Of a stretch of DNA of 64,000 nucleotides, positions 19,059 to 27,905 are shown piece after piece. The notes beneath the pieces were generated by a model. The model saw nothing but the letters and a program-made list of their open reading frames with translations. It did no database searches and had not been told where the DNA came from. The position numbers and the translations under genes are program-made. Location: the NCBI RefSeq assembly GCF_003096015.2, contig NZ_CP029185.2:2576001-2640000 (forward strand), read 5' to 3'. Numbering within the stretch: the first letter of the stretch is position 1; each line of letters begins with the position of its first letter. Origin of the DNA: Limnobaculum parvum. GTDB taxonomy: Bacteria; Pseudomonadota; Gammaproteobacteria; Enterobacterales; Enterobacteriaceae.

Positions 19059-20873
19059 TTATTTACCAACGTGGAGAATAGCCAAGAATGCTTCCTGAGG
19101 AACTTCGACGTTCCCCACTTGCTTCATGCGTTTCTTACCATCTTTCTGTTTCTGCAATAACTTTTTCTTACGGCTCACATCACCACCGTAACATTTGGCC
19201 AACACGTTTTTACGTAATTGTTTGACCGTTGAACGGGCAATCACGTGGTTACCAATAGCGGCTTGAATCGCAATATCAAACTGCTGGCGCGGAATTAATT
19301 CACGCATTTTCTCCACCAGATCACGACCGCGGTTTTGTGAGTTATCCCGGTGGGTGATCAATGCCAGAGCATCCACTCGCTCACTGTTAATCAACACATC
19401 AACCCGCACCATGTCGGAAGTCTGGAAACGCTTAAAGCCATAGTCCAATGATGCATAACCACGAGAGGTAGATTTCAGGCGATCGAAGAAATCCAGAACG
19501 ACTTCAGCCATCGGGATGTCATAGCTCAAGGCAACCTGATTACCGTGGTATACCATATTGGTCTGGATGCCTCGCTTCTCAATACACAGAGTGATGACAT
19601 TTCCCAGATACTCCTGTGGCAATAGCATATGACACTCAGCGATCGGTTCGCGCAGTTCTTCAATATTGTTCAACGCAGGAAGTTTAGACGGGCTATCCAC
19701 ATACACTGTGTCGCCGCTGGTAGTGATAACCTCGTATACTACCGTTGGTGCTGTGGTAATCAGGTCAAGATCGTATTCACGTTCTAGACGCTCCTGAATG
19801 ATCTCCATATGCAGCAGACCCAAGAAGCCACAACGGAAACCAAAGCCCAGCGCCGTTGAGTTTTCTGGCTCATAGAACAGAGATGCATCATTTAAGCTCA
19901 ATTTGCCCAATGCATCACGGAATGCTTCATAGTCGTCAGAACTGATTGGGAACAGGCCCGCATAAACTTGAGGTTTAACTTTCTTAAAGCCCGGCAGTGC
20001 TTTTTCTGCTGACTTATGTGCATTCGTCAGGGTGTCTCCTACCGGTGCGCCAAGAATATCTTTAATGGCACAAACCACCCAACCCACTTCGCCACAGCCA
20101 AGGGCTTCAGTATCTATGCGCTTCGGCGTGAAAATACCTAAACGGTCTACGCCGTAGGTTTGACCGGTGCTCATTACTTTAATTTTATCGTTTTTACGCA
20201 GCACGCCATTTTTGATACGTACCAATGACACTACGCCAAGATAGTTATCAAACCATGAGTCGATGATCAACGCCTGTAACGGGTCATCAGCAGAGCCAGA
20301 CGGAGGTGGAATATCACGAACTAATCGTTCCAGCACCTCAGGTACACCCAAACCGGTTTTAGCCGAACAGCGCACGGCATCGGTCGCGTCAATTCCTACG
20401 ATATCTTCAATTTCCTGCGCGGCACGATCGGGATCGGCTGCCGGTAAATCGATCTTGTTCAGAACCGGAACCACTTCCAGATCCATTTCAATGGCGGTAT
20501 AACAGTTTGCCAGCGTTTGGGCTTCAACCCCTTGTCCGGCATCAACCACCAGCAGAGCACCTTCGCAAGCCGCCAGTGAACGTGATACTTCATAAGAGAA
20601 GTCAACGTGACCTGGGGTATCGATAAAGTTCAACTGATAGGTTTGACCATTCTGTGACTTATAATCCAGCGTCACACTTTGCGCTTTAATGGTGATACCA
20701 CGCTCCCGCTCTAGATCCATAGAATCCAGAACTTGTGCCTCCATTTCACGCTCACTCAACCCGCCACAAATTTGAATAATACGGTCGGACAATGTCGACT
20801 TACCGTGGTCAATGTGGGCAATGATCGAAAAATTTCTTATATTCTTGTTTGCTATACTTTTATTATCAGTCAT
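19059..20873 (-). CDS. lepA: Elongation factor 4 (back-translocase GTPase)
   Basis: LepA/EF4 is a ribosomal GTPase related to EF-G that affects elongation and 30S biogenesis. The 604-residue protein has G1 AHIDHGKST, G2/switch RERGITIKAQ, G3 DTPGHVDF and G4 NKIDLPAAD. The LepA-specific C-terminal domain (LRKNVLAKCYGGDVSRKKKL) follows, ending AILHVGK. It is slightly extended at the N-terminus (MTDNKSIANKN) relative to E. coli. An internal start a few codons later would give the usual MKNIRN-like beginning and cannot be excluded. It is first gene of lepA-lepB. Confidence 0.97.
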   Translation of the reverse strand: MTDNKSIANKNIRNFSIIAHIDHGKSTLSDRIIQICGGLSEREMEAQVLDSMDLERERGITIKAQSVTLDYKSQNGQTYQLNFIDTPGHVDFSYEVSRSLAACEGALLVVDAGQGVEAQTLANCYTAIEMDLEVVPVLNKIDLPAADPDRAAQEIEDIVGIDATDAVRCSAKTGLGVPEVLERLVRDIPPPSGSADDPLQALIIDSWFDNYLGVVSLVRIKNGVLRKNDKIKVMSTGQTYGVDRLGIFTPKRIDTEALGCGEVGWVVCAIKDILGAPVGDTLTNAHKSAEKALPGFKKVKPQVYAGLFPISSDDYEAFRDALGKLSLNDASLFYEPENSTALGFGFRCGFLGLLHMEIIQERLEREYDLDLITTAPTVVYEVITTSGDTVYVDSPSKLPALNNIEELREPIAECHMLLPQEYLGNVITLCIEKRGIQTNMVYHGNQVALSYDIPMAEVVLDFFDRLKSTSRGYASLDYGFKRFQTSDMVRVDVLINSERVDALALITHRDNSQNRGRDLVEKMRELIPRQQFDIAIQAAIGNHVIARSTVKQLRKNVLAKCYGGDVSRKKKLLQKQKDGKKRMKQVGNVEVPQEAFLAILHVGK

Positions 20874-21256
20874 TTACCTAAATCCGGCTGATACAGAAAC
20901 CCACTGATGCAAGGAATATATTAAAAATCCTCACACAGCAAAAATTCACTTAATCTCTAAACTGGCGGACATTCTACACGTCACTATGACTAAAACATAG
21001 CAGCATACGTTATCAGCTAACCAGTTAAATATTGCTGTTACGCTTTTCTTCCCGGCGAATTATCGTTGAAATCAGCCATCGCGTTAAATGATTAGAAATG
21101 AAACGTACAGGATTAAACATCCTCCTTTCACACATTCAAATAAATTGAATAAATGAATCAATTCTCTCCGATATCCATTCAGACTCACTCCTTTAGAATG
21201 TGTGTTACCAAAAGACAATAATCTTTCAAGCTGTTAACTAACCGGAGCTATCTACC
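20874..21256. other. Intergenic region upstream of lepA and the YhcN-like gene
   Basis: AT-rich divergent promoter region of 383 bases. It contains a small inverted repeat ttcaaataaattgaa near 21137. I see no gene or recognisable operator. Confidence 0.4.
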
Positions 21257-21517
21257 ATGAAAAGCATTAAATATATTGCTACTGCCGCCATCCTAACAAC
21301 TTTATCTTTCAGCACTTTTGCCGCTGAACAAGTCACTCGGAGTCAAACAGAAAATTTGGATAAAATCGGTACGATTTCCGCCAGCGATGCGCGCTCTTTA
21401 TCCGCATTAGAAAGTAAACTCGCTGCCAAAGCCGATGCGTTGGGTGCAAGCCACTATTATATTACCTCTGCGTCTACCAGCGAGAATATCCACGGCACAG
21501 CGATCATTTATAAATAA
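21257..21517 (+). CDS. YhcN/BhsA-family periplasmic stress protein (DUF1471)
   Basis: This small 86-residue protein has a clear Sec signal peptide (MKSIKYIATAAILTTLSFST, cleavage after AFA at about residue 22). The mature domain is about 64 residues. It follows the YhcN/BhsA/McbA pattern, in which a KIGTIS strand leads into an Ala-rich helix and then ASHYYITSAST, ending in a GTAIIYK strand. Family members are induced by acid, peroxide, metal or biofilm conditions and act in the periplasm or envelope; the ligand is unknown. The start has cggagc upstream and a terminator follows. It stands alone between lepA and rseC, which are neighbours in E. coli. Confidence 0.85.
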   Translation: MKSIKYIATAAILTTLSFSTFAAEQVTRSQTENLDKIGTISASDARSLSALESKLAAKADALGASHYYITSASTSENIHGTAIIYK

Positions 21518-21551
21518 GCTAGGCTCTTTTATCGCCTTCTATTCCTGAATC

Positions 21552-21580
21552 AATCACTCCGTCATGCGGAGTGATTTTTC
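21552..21580 (+). terminator. Rho-independent terminator after the YhcN-like gene
   Basis: Perfect 10-bp stem aatcactccg/cggagtgatt with loop tcatg and a following T-run. Confidence 0.9.
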
Positions 21581-21635
21581 CATTGTGTCATTGAGGATAG
21601 ATAAAAATAAGAAAAACACAGGAATTCCGAGTAAT

Positions 21636-22091
21636 TTAGTTCTCGGTCTGGCTCACGGAAAGAATACCTATCTGCAATATAACCGGATGAACTGACGCAT
21701 TAGTGGCTAATTTTGCCGCATAAAAACGTGCAACGGAGAAACCACCAACCCCCCCGATGACAGACCCGACAACCGCAGCGATATCACTTCCTAACCAATA
21801 ATAAAACAGCGCAGAACACAAGAGAATGCCCAACAGAGGAACCATATAAACCAGCAGTGCGGATAACAGCACTCCAGACTCAGGGATCCCCAGTTCAACA
21901 CGCTGCCCTACAGATAAGGGTTGCTCAACCGGTATTTGCAGATCGTGAACAACCTGAGGCCCCAATTTATTCAACACTCGAGTCCCGCAGGAAGCTTTTG
22001 ACTGACAGCTACTGCAACCTGCCTGTTGTTCACAGCGCAAAGTCGCAATGCCCTGTTGCCAATCGATGACGGTTGCCCACTCACGTAACAT
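21636..22091 (-). CDS. rseC: Sigma-E regulatory protein RseC
   Basis: RseC is an inner-membrane protein with a modest positive effect on sigma-E activity; it is also linked to SoxR reduction (Rsx partner). The 151-residue protein has the N-terminal cysteine cluster (CEQQAGCSSCQSKASC), which probably binds an Fe-S cluster. Two TM helices lie at about 73-95 and 100-120 (GVLLSALLVYMVPLLGILL and AAVVGSVIGGVGGFSVA). It is last gene of rpoE-rseABC, 3 bases after rseB. Confidence 0.93.
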   Translation of the reverse strand: MLREWATVIDWQQGIATLRCEQQAGCSSCQSKASCGTRVLNKLGPQVVHDLQIPVEQPLSVGQRVELGIPESGVLLSALLVYMVPLLGILLCSALFYYWLGSDIAAVVGSVIGGVGGFSVARFYAAKLATNASVHPVILQIGILSVSQTEN

Positions 22092-22094
22092 TTA

Positions 22095-23051
22095 TCAGCC
22101 TTTATTGACCACTACGCTGGTAGCAACGCGTTTGGCGGTAGCTGGAGGTAACTCACCAATCACCGTAATTTCTACATTATTACGATTTTCGGTATGAATA
22201 GTTCGACGCCCCTGACGCAATGCGTGTTCACTGGCCTGACCCTGATAACTGTTCGGCGATACGTTCAGTGAGAAACTGAATAAGCCATCAGAATAGAGTC
22301 GAGACTCCACCGTGCTATTTTTCGCATCAGAAACTGTGTGGCGGCTGCGAGAGGATTCGGAAAAACCTTGAGGTAACCAACCCACACTCCAGTGCATGGT
22401 CAGTTTATCGGTAGGAGGAACAGCTAACAATGGAGGCATTACCGGCATCGAAAAATCAGCCATTTTGGCTTTTACACTATCGCCATCACTAAAGGCCACC
22501 ACGCGAAACTGCTCTAACGTGTCGCCATCTCGATCGAGTAAATCGGTACGCAGAGGCAGTTTGGTTTCAGTGTCTAACCAAACCACATAGCTATAACGTA
22601 ACCCATCGTGCGGCACTACTCGAACAACATCACAAATACGATTAGCGATACGTGAACGCCCCACCGGAACAAAATCATAGTTTTGTTCTAAACGACCAAT
22701 ATCGGCAAACACCAAAGAGGGTAATGAGTCGACAATATGGTCACCGCGAATGCTAAAAGGCTCCATGCCGGGCTCGAAGTAACTCACTTCAATACCGCGC
22801 AATATGGCCTCCCGCTGAGGTCCATCCATATTGATTAGCTGAACCAGCGGTTTACCATTTTGTATAGAATGTCTGTACTGCAGGGATTCAATGCCCACTT
22901 TGCTAACATTCACATAAGAGAACTCATAGCTTAAAGTCTGGCTGGCATTGGTCATTTGCTGCAATAAAACTTCTGTTGGATTCGGTTCAGAAACCGCAGC
23001 CAGGGGGAGCCCCCCCAGCAAACAACAAACAATAAACGCGATTGGTTTCAT
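22095..23051 (-). CDS. rseB: Periplasmic sigma-E regulator RseB
   Basis: RseB binds the periplasmic domain of RseA and shields it from DegS until it senses off-pathway LPS. The 318-residue protein has a signal peptide (MKPIAFIVCCLLGGLPLAAV, cleavage about residue 21). The MucB/RseB lipoprotein-like N-terminal domain and the smaller C-terminal domain (LTMHWSVGWLPQGFSES) are present in family order. It is encoded 3 bases after rseA. Confidence 0.95.
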   Translation of the reverse strand: MKPIAFIVCCLLGGLPLAAVSEPNPTEVLLQQMTNASQTLSYEFSYVNVSKVGIESLQYRHSIQNGKPLVQLINMDGPQREAILRGIEVSYFEPGMEPFSIRGDHIVDSLPSLVFADIGRLEQNYDFVPVGRSRIANRICDVVRVVPHDGLRYSYVVWLDTETKLPLRTDLLDRDGDTLEQFRVVAFSDGDSVKAKMADFSMPVMPPLLAVPPTDKLTMHWSVGWLPQGFSESSRSRHTVSDAKNSTVESRLYSDGLFSFSLNVSPNSYQGQASEHALRQGRRTIHTENRNNVEITVIGELPPATAKRVATSVVVNKG

Positions 23052-23054
23052 CGA

Positions 23055-23690
23055 CTACTGCGCTAACCCTGTTGACGCAGAATTACTGGTTTTTGCACTG
23101 GTATCAGCAGCCCTTGGTGCGATTTTCAGCTGTTCCGCGTGTAAACGACGTTGTAATTCATAATCCTGTAGCATAGCGTTAATGCGTTTACGCTGCTCCA
23201 GAACCTGCTGATTAGTATTCTGAGCACCTTCCGTTGCCACATCAAAACTGACTGGCGATGCTTGTCCGCCTAACGGAATGGTATTAAATACCGGAGCATC
23301 TGGCGTACTATCAGTGCCTTGTTGATTGTACTGCTGTACGCCAACAATCACTGCCAGTGACACACAGGCTGCCACACCAATTTGCCCAACCTGAGCAAAC
23401 CATGGACGAACCTTATGCCAGAACGGCATCTTCTGCCAAGTTGCAGGATGAGGCTGTGACACTACCGGTTTATCAACGGTAGATAACGTTGGTTCCGACG
23501 CTAATGCGGCAAAAACTTTATCTGCGATATCGAAATGAACCACTTCGCCGATATCTCCACGCAGAGTATCGCGAATCAGGTGGTAGCGATGCCAACTTTG
23601 CTGAAGCGTTCTATCTTGGGATAGCCCATTGATAACTTCATTATCAATGCTTTCTCCATCCATCAGAGCGGAAAGCTTTTCTTTTTGCAT
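23055..23690 (-). CDS. rseA: Anti-sigma-E factor RseA
   Basis: RseA is a single-pass inner-membrane protein. Its cytoplasmic N-terminus holds RpoE, and stepwise cleavage by DegS and RseP releases it. The 211-residue protein begins MQKEKLSALMDGE as in E. coli, with the anti-sigma helices at 1-65. The TM helix is at about 102-118 (GQIGVAACVSLAVIVGV), and the rest is a periplasmic Gln-rich tail. It ends in TGLAQ without the hydrophobic YxF-like terminus used by DegS in substrates, as expected for RseA. It lies 47 bases after rpoE. Confidence 0.95.
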   Translation of the reverse strand: MQKEKLSALMDGESIDNEVINGLSQDRTLQQSWHRYHLIRDTLRGDIGEVVHFDIADKVFAALASEPTLSTVDKPVVSQPHPATWQKMPFWHKVRPWFAQVGQIGVAACVSLAVIVGVQQYNQQGTDSTPDAPVFNTIPLGGQASPVSFDVATEGAQNTNQQVLEQRKRINAMLQDYELQRRLHAEQLKIAPRAADTSAKTSNSASTGLAQ

Positions 23691-23737
23691 GCCTAATACC
23701 CTTTTTCTTACAACATCCTAGAAGTCAGATACAAACA

Positions 23738-24313
23738 CTATCGCTGTATCAGTGGCTGTACTTTATTATCAATTGCTTCACGAGCCCGGAATATTCTTGA
23801 TCTTACTGTACCTACCGGACAATCCATGATTTCTGCAATCTCTTCATAACTCAAACCATCGATTTCACGCAGGGTGATTGCCATCTTTAAATCTTCAGGC
23901 AATGACTCGATAGTTCCAAACACAATACGTCTCAATTCCTCTGACAACATTAAGTTCTCAGGGTTCGAAATTTCTTTTAATGCTCCTGCATTTTCGAAAT
24001 TTTCTGCATCACCAGCATCCACATCACTTGAGGGAGGACGGCGCCCCTGAGCCACTAAATAATTTTTCGCGGTATTCACTGCTATTCGGTATAACCAGGT
24101 ATAAAAAGCGCTGTCACCACGAAAAGACTCCAACGCTCTATAGGCCTTAATAAAGGATTCCTGCGCCACATCGGCAACATCTGCCTGTGGTACATAGCGG
24201 GAAACAAGGCCCGCAACTTTATTCTGGTAACGAACAACCAGAATATTAAATGCGTTTTTATCGCCCTTTTGGACCCGTTCAACCAACACCTGGTCGGTTA
24301 ACTGCTCGCTCAT
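23738..24313 (-). CDS. rpoE: RNA polymerase sigma factor E
   Basis: RpoE is the ECF sigma factor for envelope stress. The chosen start gives MSEQLTDQVLVERVQKGDKN and 191 residues, the exact E. coli length. An upstream TTG-type frame to 24391 would add 26 residues of leader sequence. Sigma-2 (YRIAVNTAKNYLV region) and sigma-4 (LREIDGLSYEEIAEIMDCPVGTVRSRIFRAREAI, split helix-turn-helix) are complete. The start has gaggagac upstream. A sigma-E promoter sits about 80 bases before it, so the operon is autoregulated. Confidence 0.97.
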   Translation of the reverse strand: MSEQLTDQVLVERVQKGDKNAFNILVVRYQNKVAGLVSRYVPQADVADVAQESFIKAYRALESFRGDSAFYTWLYRIAVNTAKNYLVAQGRRPPSSDVDAGDAENFENAGALKEISNPENLMLSEELRRIVFGTIESLPEDLKMAITLREIDGLSYEEIAEIMDCPVGTVRSRIFRAREAIDNKVQPLIQR

Positions 24314-24395
24314 TCGAGGTAAAGTCTCCTCAACTATCTCGATGCGTTTCGTGCTGCCAAACCTATATGTTGTACTAATTTGAGCAAGCAACTTC

Positions 24396-24423
24396 TTAGA
24401 GACGCTGTTTAATGATTAGTTCC
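24396..24423 (-). promoter_or_regulatory. Sigma-E-dependent promoter of rpoE-rseABC
   Basis: On the minus strand ggaacta (24417-24423) and tctaa (24396-24400) are separated by exactly 16 bases. This matches the sigma-E consensus ggaactt-N16-tctra. The downstream leader gcttgctcaaatt also matches the E. coli rpoE leader as I recall it. Confidence 0.85.
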
Positions 24424-24642
24424 CAACATCTCACGCGTAAAAATATCGTTAGCTGGTTTTTCAACCAATCTGCCTGTTATTTTGTCGTTCTGGAACGCCC
24501 ATCAGGTGCATGGCATCAGGATATTCAGCCAATACAAACCCGTTCCAGACCGGATTCGGTGTAGGCTACCATGATTTTTCACTTTCAGCCTCACTCTATA
24601 CAAAAGATTGCAATAATTCGCCATGCTATTTTTATATATTTT
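24424..24642. other. Intergenic region where E. coli has nadB
   Basis: About 220 bases between the rpoE promoter and trmN6 with no recognisable gene. In E. coli, nadB (L-aspartate oxidase) lies here. No nadB fragment can be seen in any frame. Confidence 0.6.
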
Positions 24643-25389
24643 TCAGAGTGCAAGATAAAAATCTTTGGCTAACTGTTTAAATTCTTCCGTGTAATCTTTT
24701 CTACCTGATTGATGCGTCACCAGCTTCTGCTCATCACAAATGAGTGGAACTTTGGATAACTCCAACAGCACAATATAAGGTAATTTATCCGGCACATCAC
24801 AAACCCAAGTACGGCGGACAACAAACCACCCCATATCCAACGCCAGTTTTTCCAACTGTTCACCAGAGGCACAAGGTAACATCACCGAAAATCGCCCCTG
24901 TGGTGCCAGCAATTTATCAGCGTACATCAGCAAATTCTGATGGCTAAGAATATGGGTATAACGCGCTTTAGCTCTAGACTCATCGCGACAATCTGTTCCC
25001 TCTGGAAAATAGGGAGGATTACTGACGATTAAATCATAGCGGCTATCCGCTATTTCAGCATAATCAGCAATATCCTGATTAAATACCCTGATACGCTGAT
25101 GCCATGGTGTAGCCTGAACATTCTCTTGCGCTTGCTGACAAGCCGCAAGATCAATCTCAACCGCGTCAATCATAACCTGCTGTTCACTGCGCTGTGCCAG
25201 CATCAGTGCTAATAATCCGGTTCCAGTGCCAATATCCAAAATGCGTCGACATGAACCCACATGAGTCCAAGTTCCTAAAATAACGCCGTCTGTCGTTACC
25301 TTCATTCCACATCGGTCATGACCAACAAAAAATTGCTTAAATGTGAAACCACCGCGGCGAAGTAAAGGTTTCTCCCTATCTTGTTTCAT
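24643..25389 (-). CDS. trmN6: tRNA1(Val) (adenine37-N6)-methyltransferase
   Basis: TrmN6 (YfiC) methylates A37 of tRNA-Val. With the start at MKQDREKPLLRRGGFTFKQF (248 residues, aggttacg upstream) it matches E. coli's 245. A longer frame to 25428 adds 13 residues, less likely. It has the SAM-binding motif LDIGTGTGLLALMLAQRS, the acidic loop VEIDLAAC, and the N6-adenine catalytic motif DLIVSNPPYFPEG. It is divergent from srmB, as in E. coli. Confidence 0.93.
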   Translation of the reverse strand: MKQDREKPLLRRGGFTFKQFFVGHDRCGMKVTTDGVILGTWTHVGSCRRILDIGTGTGLLALMLAQRSEQQVMIDAVEIDLAACQQAQENVQATPWHQRIRVFNQDIADYAEIADSRYDLIVSNPPYFPEGTDCRDESRAKARYTHILSHQNLLMYADKLLAPQGRFSVMLPCASGEQLEKLALDMGWFVVRRTWVCDVPDKLPYIVLLELSKVPLICDEQKLVTHQSGRKDYTEEFKQLAKDFYLAL

Positions 25390-25584
25390 CGTAACCTGCA
25401 TAAATAACCCATACGCTTTTACTGCCAATACAGCGAATTATTCTGTATTTTGCCAATAATTTCATTCACCAATAACGTCAGATGAATTCTAACCGAAAAC
25501 GAAGATAAATGCCTGATGTCAACAATAACAGATGAAGATCGCGCTCAATACATCTATAATCGGCGCCCCAAGTAGAGGTAGATA

Positions 25585-26925
25585 ATGACAGTATTAGACT
25601 TTTCCGCACTCGATCTCGACCAGCTGTTGCTGGATGCATTAAGTGACAAGGGCTATGAGCGCCCAACAGCCATTCAGGCCGCGGCTATCCCGGCAGCGAT
25701 GGATGGACGTGACGTTCTGGGTTCCGCGCCAACGGGAACCGGTAAAACTGCGGCATTCCTGTTGCCCGCACTTCAGCACCTGCTCGATTATCCGCGCAAA
25801 AAGTCCGGCCCTCCGCGCATTCTGATTCTGACGCCAACCCGAGAGCTGGCCATGCAGGTAGCAGAACAAGCACGTGAATTGGCGGCCCATACACATCTGG
25901 ACATTGCTACTATTACGGGTGGTGTGGCTTATATGAATCACGCTGAAGTTTTCAGCGAGAATCAAGACATTGTGGTCGCGACGACCGGTCGCCTGCTGCA
26001 ATATATTAAAGAAGAGAATTTTGACTGCCGTGCGGTAGAAACACTGATTCTTGATGAAGCAGACCGCATGTTAGATATGGGATTTGCTCAGGATATCGAG
26101 CTCATCGCCGCAGAAACCCGCTGGCGTAAACAAACTCTGCTGTTTTCCGCGACGCTGGAAGGGGAAGCTATTCGTGACTTCGCCGAGCGCTTGTTAAACG
26201 ATCCTATTGAAATTGAGGCGGACCCTTCCCGCCGTGAACGTAAAAAAATCCATCAGTGGTATTATCGCGCTGATGATATTAAGCATAAAACCGCCCTACT
26301 TTGCCATCTGCTGAAGCAACCTGATGTGCATAAAGCCATTGTCTTCGTACGCAAACGCGAACGTTTACACGAGTTGGTAAGTTGGATCCGTGATGCTGGC
26401 ATCAGCTGTTTCTACCTTGAAGGAGAAATGGTACAGGCAAAACGTAGTGAGGCGATTAAACGCCTACAGGACGGAACGGTTAACATTCTGGTAGCCACCG
26501 ATATTGCAGCACGCGGTCTGGATATTCTGGACATCAGTCACGTATTCAACTTTGACCTACCGCGCACCGCCGACACCTACCTGCACCGCATTGGCCGTAC
26601 TGGCCGCGCGGGTAAAAAAGGCATCGCGATCTCTCTGGTGGAATCTCACGATCACCTGCTGCTGGGCAAAATCGAACGTTATCTTCAGGAGCCACTGAAA
26701 ATACGCGTGATCGATGAACTGCGCCCAACCAGCAAAGCGCCTGGACCAACCAACGGTCGTAAGCAATCCAAGAAAGCTAAAGAAAAAGCGGCAGAAAAGA
26801 AAAAAGAGAAAAATAAAGAAAAGGTCAAAGTAAAAGTCCGCCACCGGGACAGCAAAAACGTAGGCAAACGGCGTAAGCCAGCCAATGAGCCCACATCTCC
26901 GGATACACCTACAGATAAAGCATAA
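25585..26925 (+). CDS. srmB: ATP-dependent RNA helicase SrmB
   Basis: SrmB is a DEAD-box helicase that acts early in 50S subunit assembly. The 446-residue protein has the Q motif (GYERPTAIQ), Walker A APTGTGKTA, motif Ia PTRELAMQ, DEAD in LDEADRMLDMGF, SAT (FSATLEG) and motif VI HRIGRTGRAGKKG. The last 60 residues form a Lys-rich tail (KKAKEKAAEKKKEKNKEK), typical of SrmB RNA-binding extensions. The start has agaggtag upstream. A terminator follows closely. Confidence 0.96.
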   Translation: MTVLDFSALDLDQLLLDALSDKGYERPTAIQAAAIPAAMDGRDVLGSAPTGTGKTAAFLLPALQHLLDYPRKKSGPPRILILTPTRELAMQVAEQARELAAHTHLDIATITGGVAYMNHAEVFSENQDIVVATTGRLLQYIKEENFDCRAVETLILDEADRMLDMGFAQDIELIAAETRWRKQTLLFSATLEGEAIRDFAERLLNDPIEIEADPSRRERKKIHQWYYRADDIKHKTALLCHLLKQPDVHKAIVFVRKRERLHELVSWIRDAGISCFYLEGEMVQAKRSEAIKRLQDGTVNILVATDIAARGLDILDISHVFNFDLPRTADTYLHRIGRTGRAGKKGIAISLVESHDHLLLGKIERYLQEPLKIRVIDELRPTSKAPGPTNGRKQSKKAKEKAAEKKKEKNKEKVKVKVRHRDSKNVGKRRKPANEPTSPDTPTDKA

Positions 26926-26930
26926 TGAAA

Positions 26931-26960
26931 TAACGGCTCCCTTCGGAGCCGTTACTTTTT
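26931..26960 (+). terminator. Rho-independent terminator of srmB
   Basis: Perfect 10-bp stem taacggctcc/ggagccgtta with cttc tetraloop, followed by a T-run. Confidence 0.92.
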
Positions 26961-26966
26961 AAGCCT

Positions 26967-27029
26967 CTTTGCCCTTTGTCCTTTGTCCTTTGCCCTTTGC
27001 CCTTTGCCCTTTGCCCTTTGCCCTTTGCC
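26967..27029 (+). repeat. Tandem heptamer array, 9 x ctttgcc
   Basis: Nine contiguous 7-base units: units 2 and 3 read ctttgtc and the other seven are identical ctttgcc. It lies in the 454-base srmB-grcA gap, right after the srmB terminator. Such arrays change length by slippage; no promoter for a neighbour is obvious inside it. Confidence 0.95.
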
Positions 27030-27084
27030 CTTCAGGTTAAAGCATCCGAATGTTGCCTCAGCCAATAAAAAGGTAGTATGAGCC

Positions 27085-27244
27085 GCAGGGATGCGGCGAA
27101 AGGCGCAGCGACGTCGGGAGCGGCTCTGCGCCGGTGCGTCATTTTTTTGCTGACTGAGGTTGCCGCCGCAACGCGGCGGTCAACAGTCGGCTGCGCAGGC
27201 GCGGGGTGTGCAGAGGGGCGTTCGCCTCAACGCCCCTTTGCTCG
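27085..27244 (+). repeat. Structured dispersed repeat, copy B
   Basis: Homologous to copy A (1512-1668) in opposite orientation. The best-conserved block is gcagcgacgtcgggagcggc (from 27104). Three hairpins lie in the same order: 27102-27132 (ggcgcag/ctgcgcc), 27163-27179 (ccgccgc/gcggcgg) and 27214-27237 (aggggcgtt/aacgcccct). Stem differences from copy A are compensatory. The frame at 27078-27281 on the plus strand is Arg/Ala/Gly-rich and looks like a composition artefact, not a gene. Confidence 0.7.
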
Positions 27245-27332
27245 ACGCAAACTCCACTGCCGAGATAAACACCGCACTTAAAGCGGCGAAACTTACACAA
27301 TACGACCAATAAAACAATTCAAAAAATACAAT

Positions 27333-27362
27333 AAAAAAGGCCGCTGTTCCCAGCGGCCTTTC
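27333..27362 (-). terminator. Rho-independent terminator of grcA
   Basis: On the minus strand aaggccgctg/cagcggcctt is followed by a T-run (complement of 27333-27338). Confidence 0.9.
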
Positions 27363-27379
27363 CGAAAAACTACCTGCTA

Positions 27380-27763
27380 TTACAAGCTTTCAGTGAAAGT
27401 ACGAGTAATAACATCACGCTGTTGTTCCGGAGTCAGTGAGTTAAAACGCACTGCATAACCAGATACACGAATAGTCAACTGTGGATATTTTTCTGGGTTC
27501 TTAACCGCATCTTCCAAGGTATCACGGCTCAGTACGTTAACGTTCAGGTGTTGACCACCTTCTACACGTACGGTTGGTTTAATTTCCATTGGAACTTCGC
27601 GGTATTCGATTTTGCCCAGTTGGCTAACAGGTACAACTTGATCTTCTGAATAATCAGCTTTTGCACAGACGCAACGCGCTTCAGCCGTTTCATCATCCAG
27701 CAACCAGAAAGAGTTTAATAATGTTGCGTTATCAGCTTTAGTAATTTGGATACCAGTAATCAT
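27380..27763 (-). CDS. grcA: Autonomous glycyl radical cofactor (spare PFL domain)
   Basis: GrcA (YfiD) replaces the oxygen-damaged glycyl-radical domain of pyruvate formate-lyase. At 127 residues it equals the E. coli protein. The C-terminal half is the glycine radical domain with RVSGYAVRFNSLTPEQQRDV, the Gly being the radical site, after GGQHLNVNVLSRDTL. It is a stand-alone gene with a terminator behind and two FNR boxes ahead, consistent with induction at low oxygen. Confidence 0.97.
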   Translation of the reverse strand: MITGIQITKADNATLLNSFWLLDDETAEARCVCAKADYSEDQVVPVSQLGKIEYREVPMEIKPTVRVEGGQHLNVNVLSRDTLEDAVKNPEKYPQLTIRVSGYAVRFNSLTPEQQRDVITRTFTESL

Positions 27764-27905
27764 TTGGTGCCTCCATCAGTATTTTAAATTTAAGTTCCCC
27801 CTAATCTTTTGGGGAAACAATATCGAATTCATCCAGTCGTAACATTAGCAATACAAAACTAACATTATTTTTTATCTTATATATCAGCGATACATTTCAT
27901 ATTCT

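Noticed and set aside
26967..27029. Heptamer array considered as a CRISPR-like array
   Set aside because: Units are contiguous with no spacers, and there are no cas genes.
27078..27281. 67-codon Arg/Ala-rich frame across repeat copy B
   Set aside because: It arises from the GC-rich hairpins of the repeat; the homologous copy A does not keep the frame.
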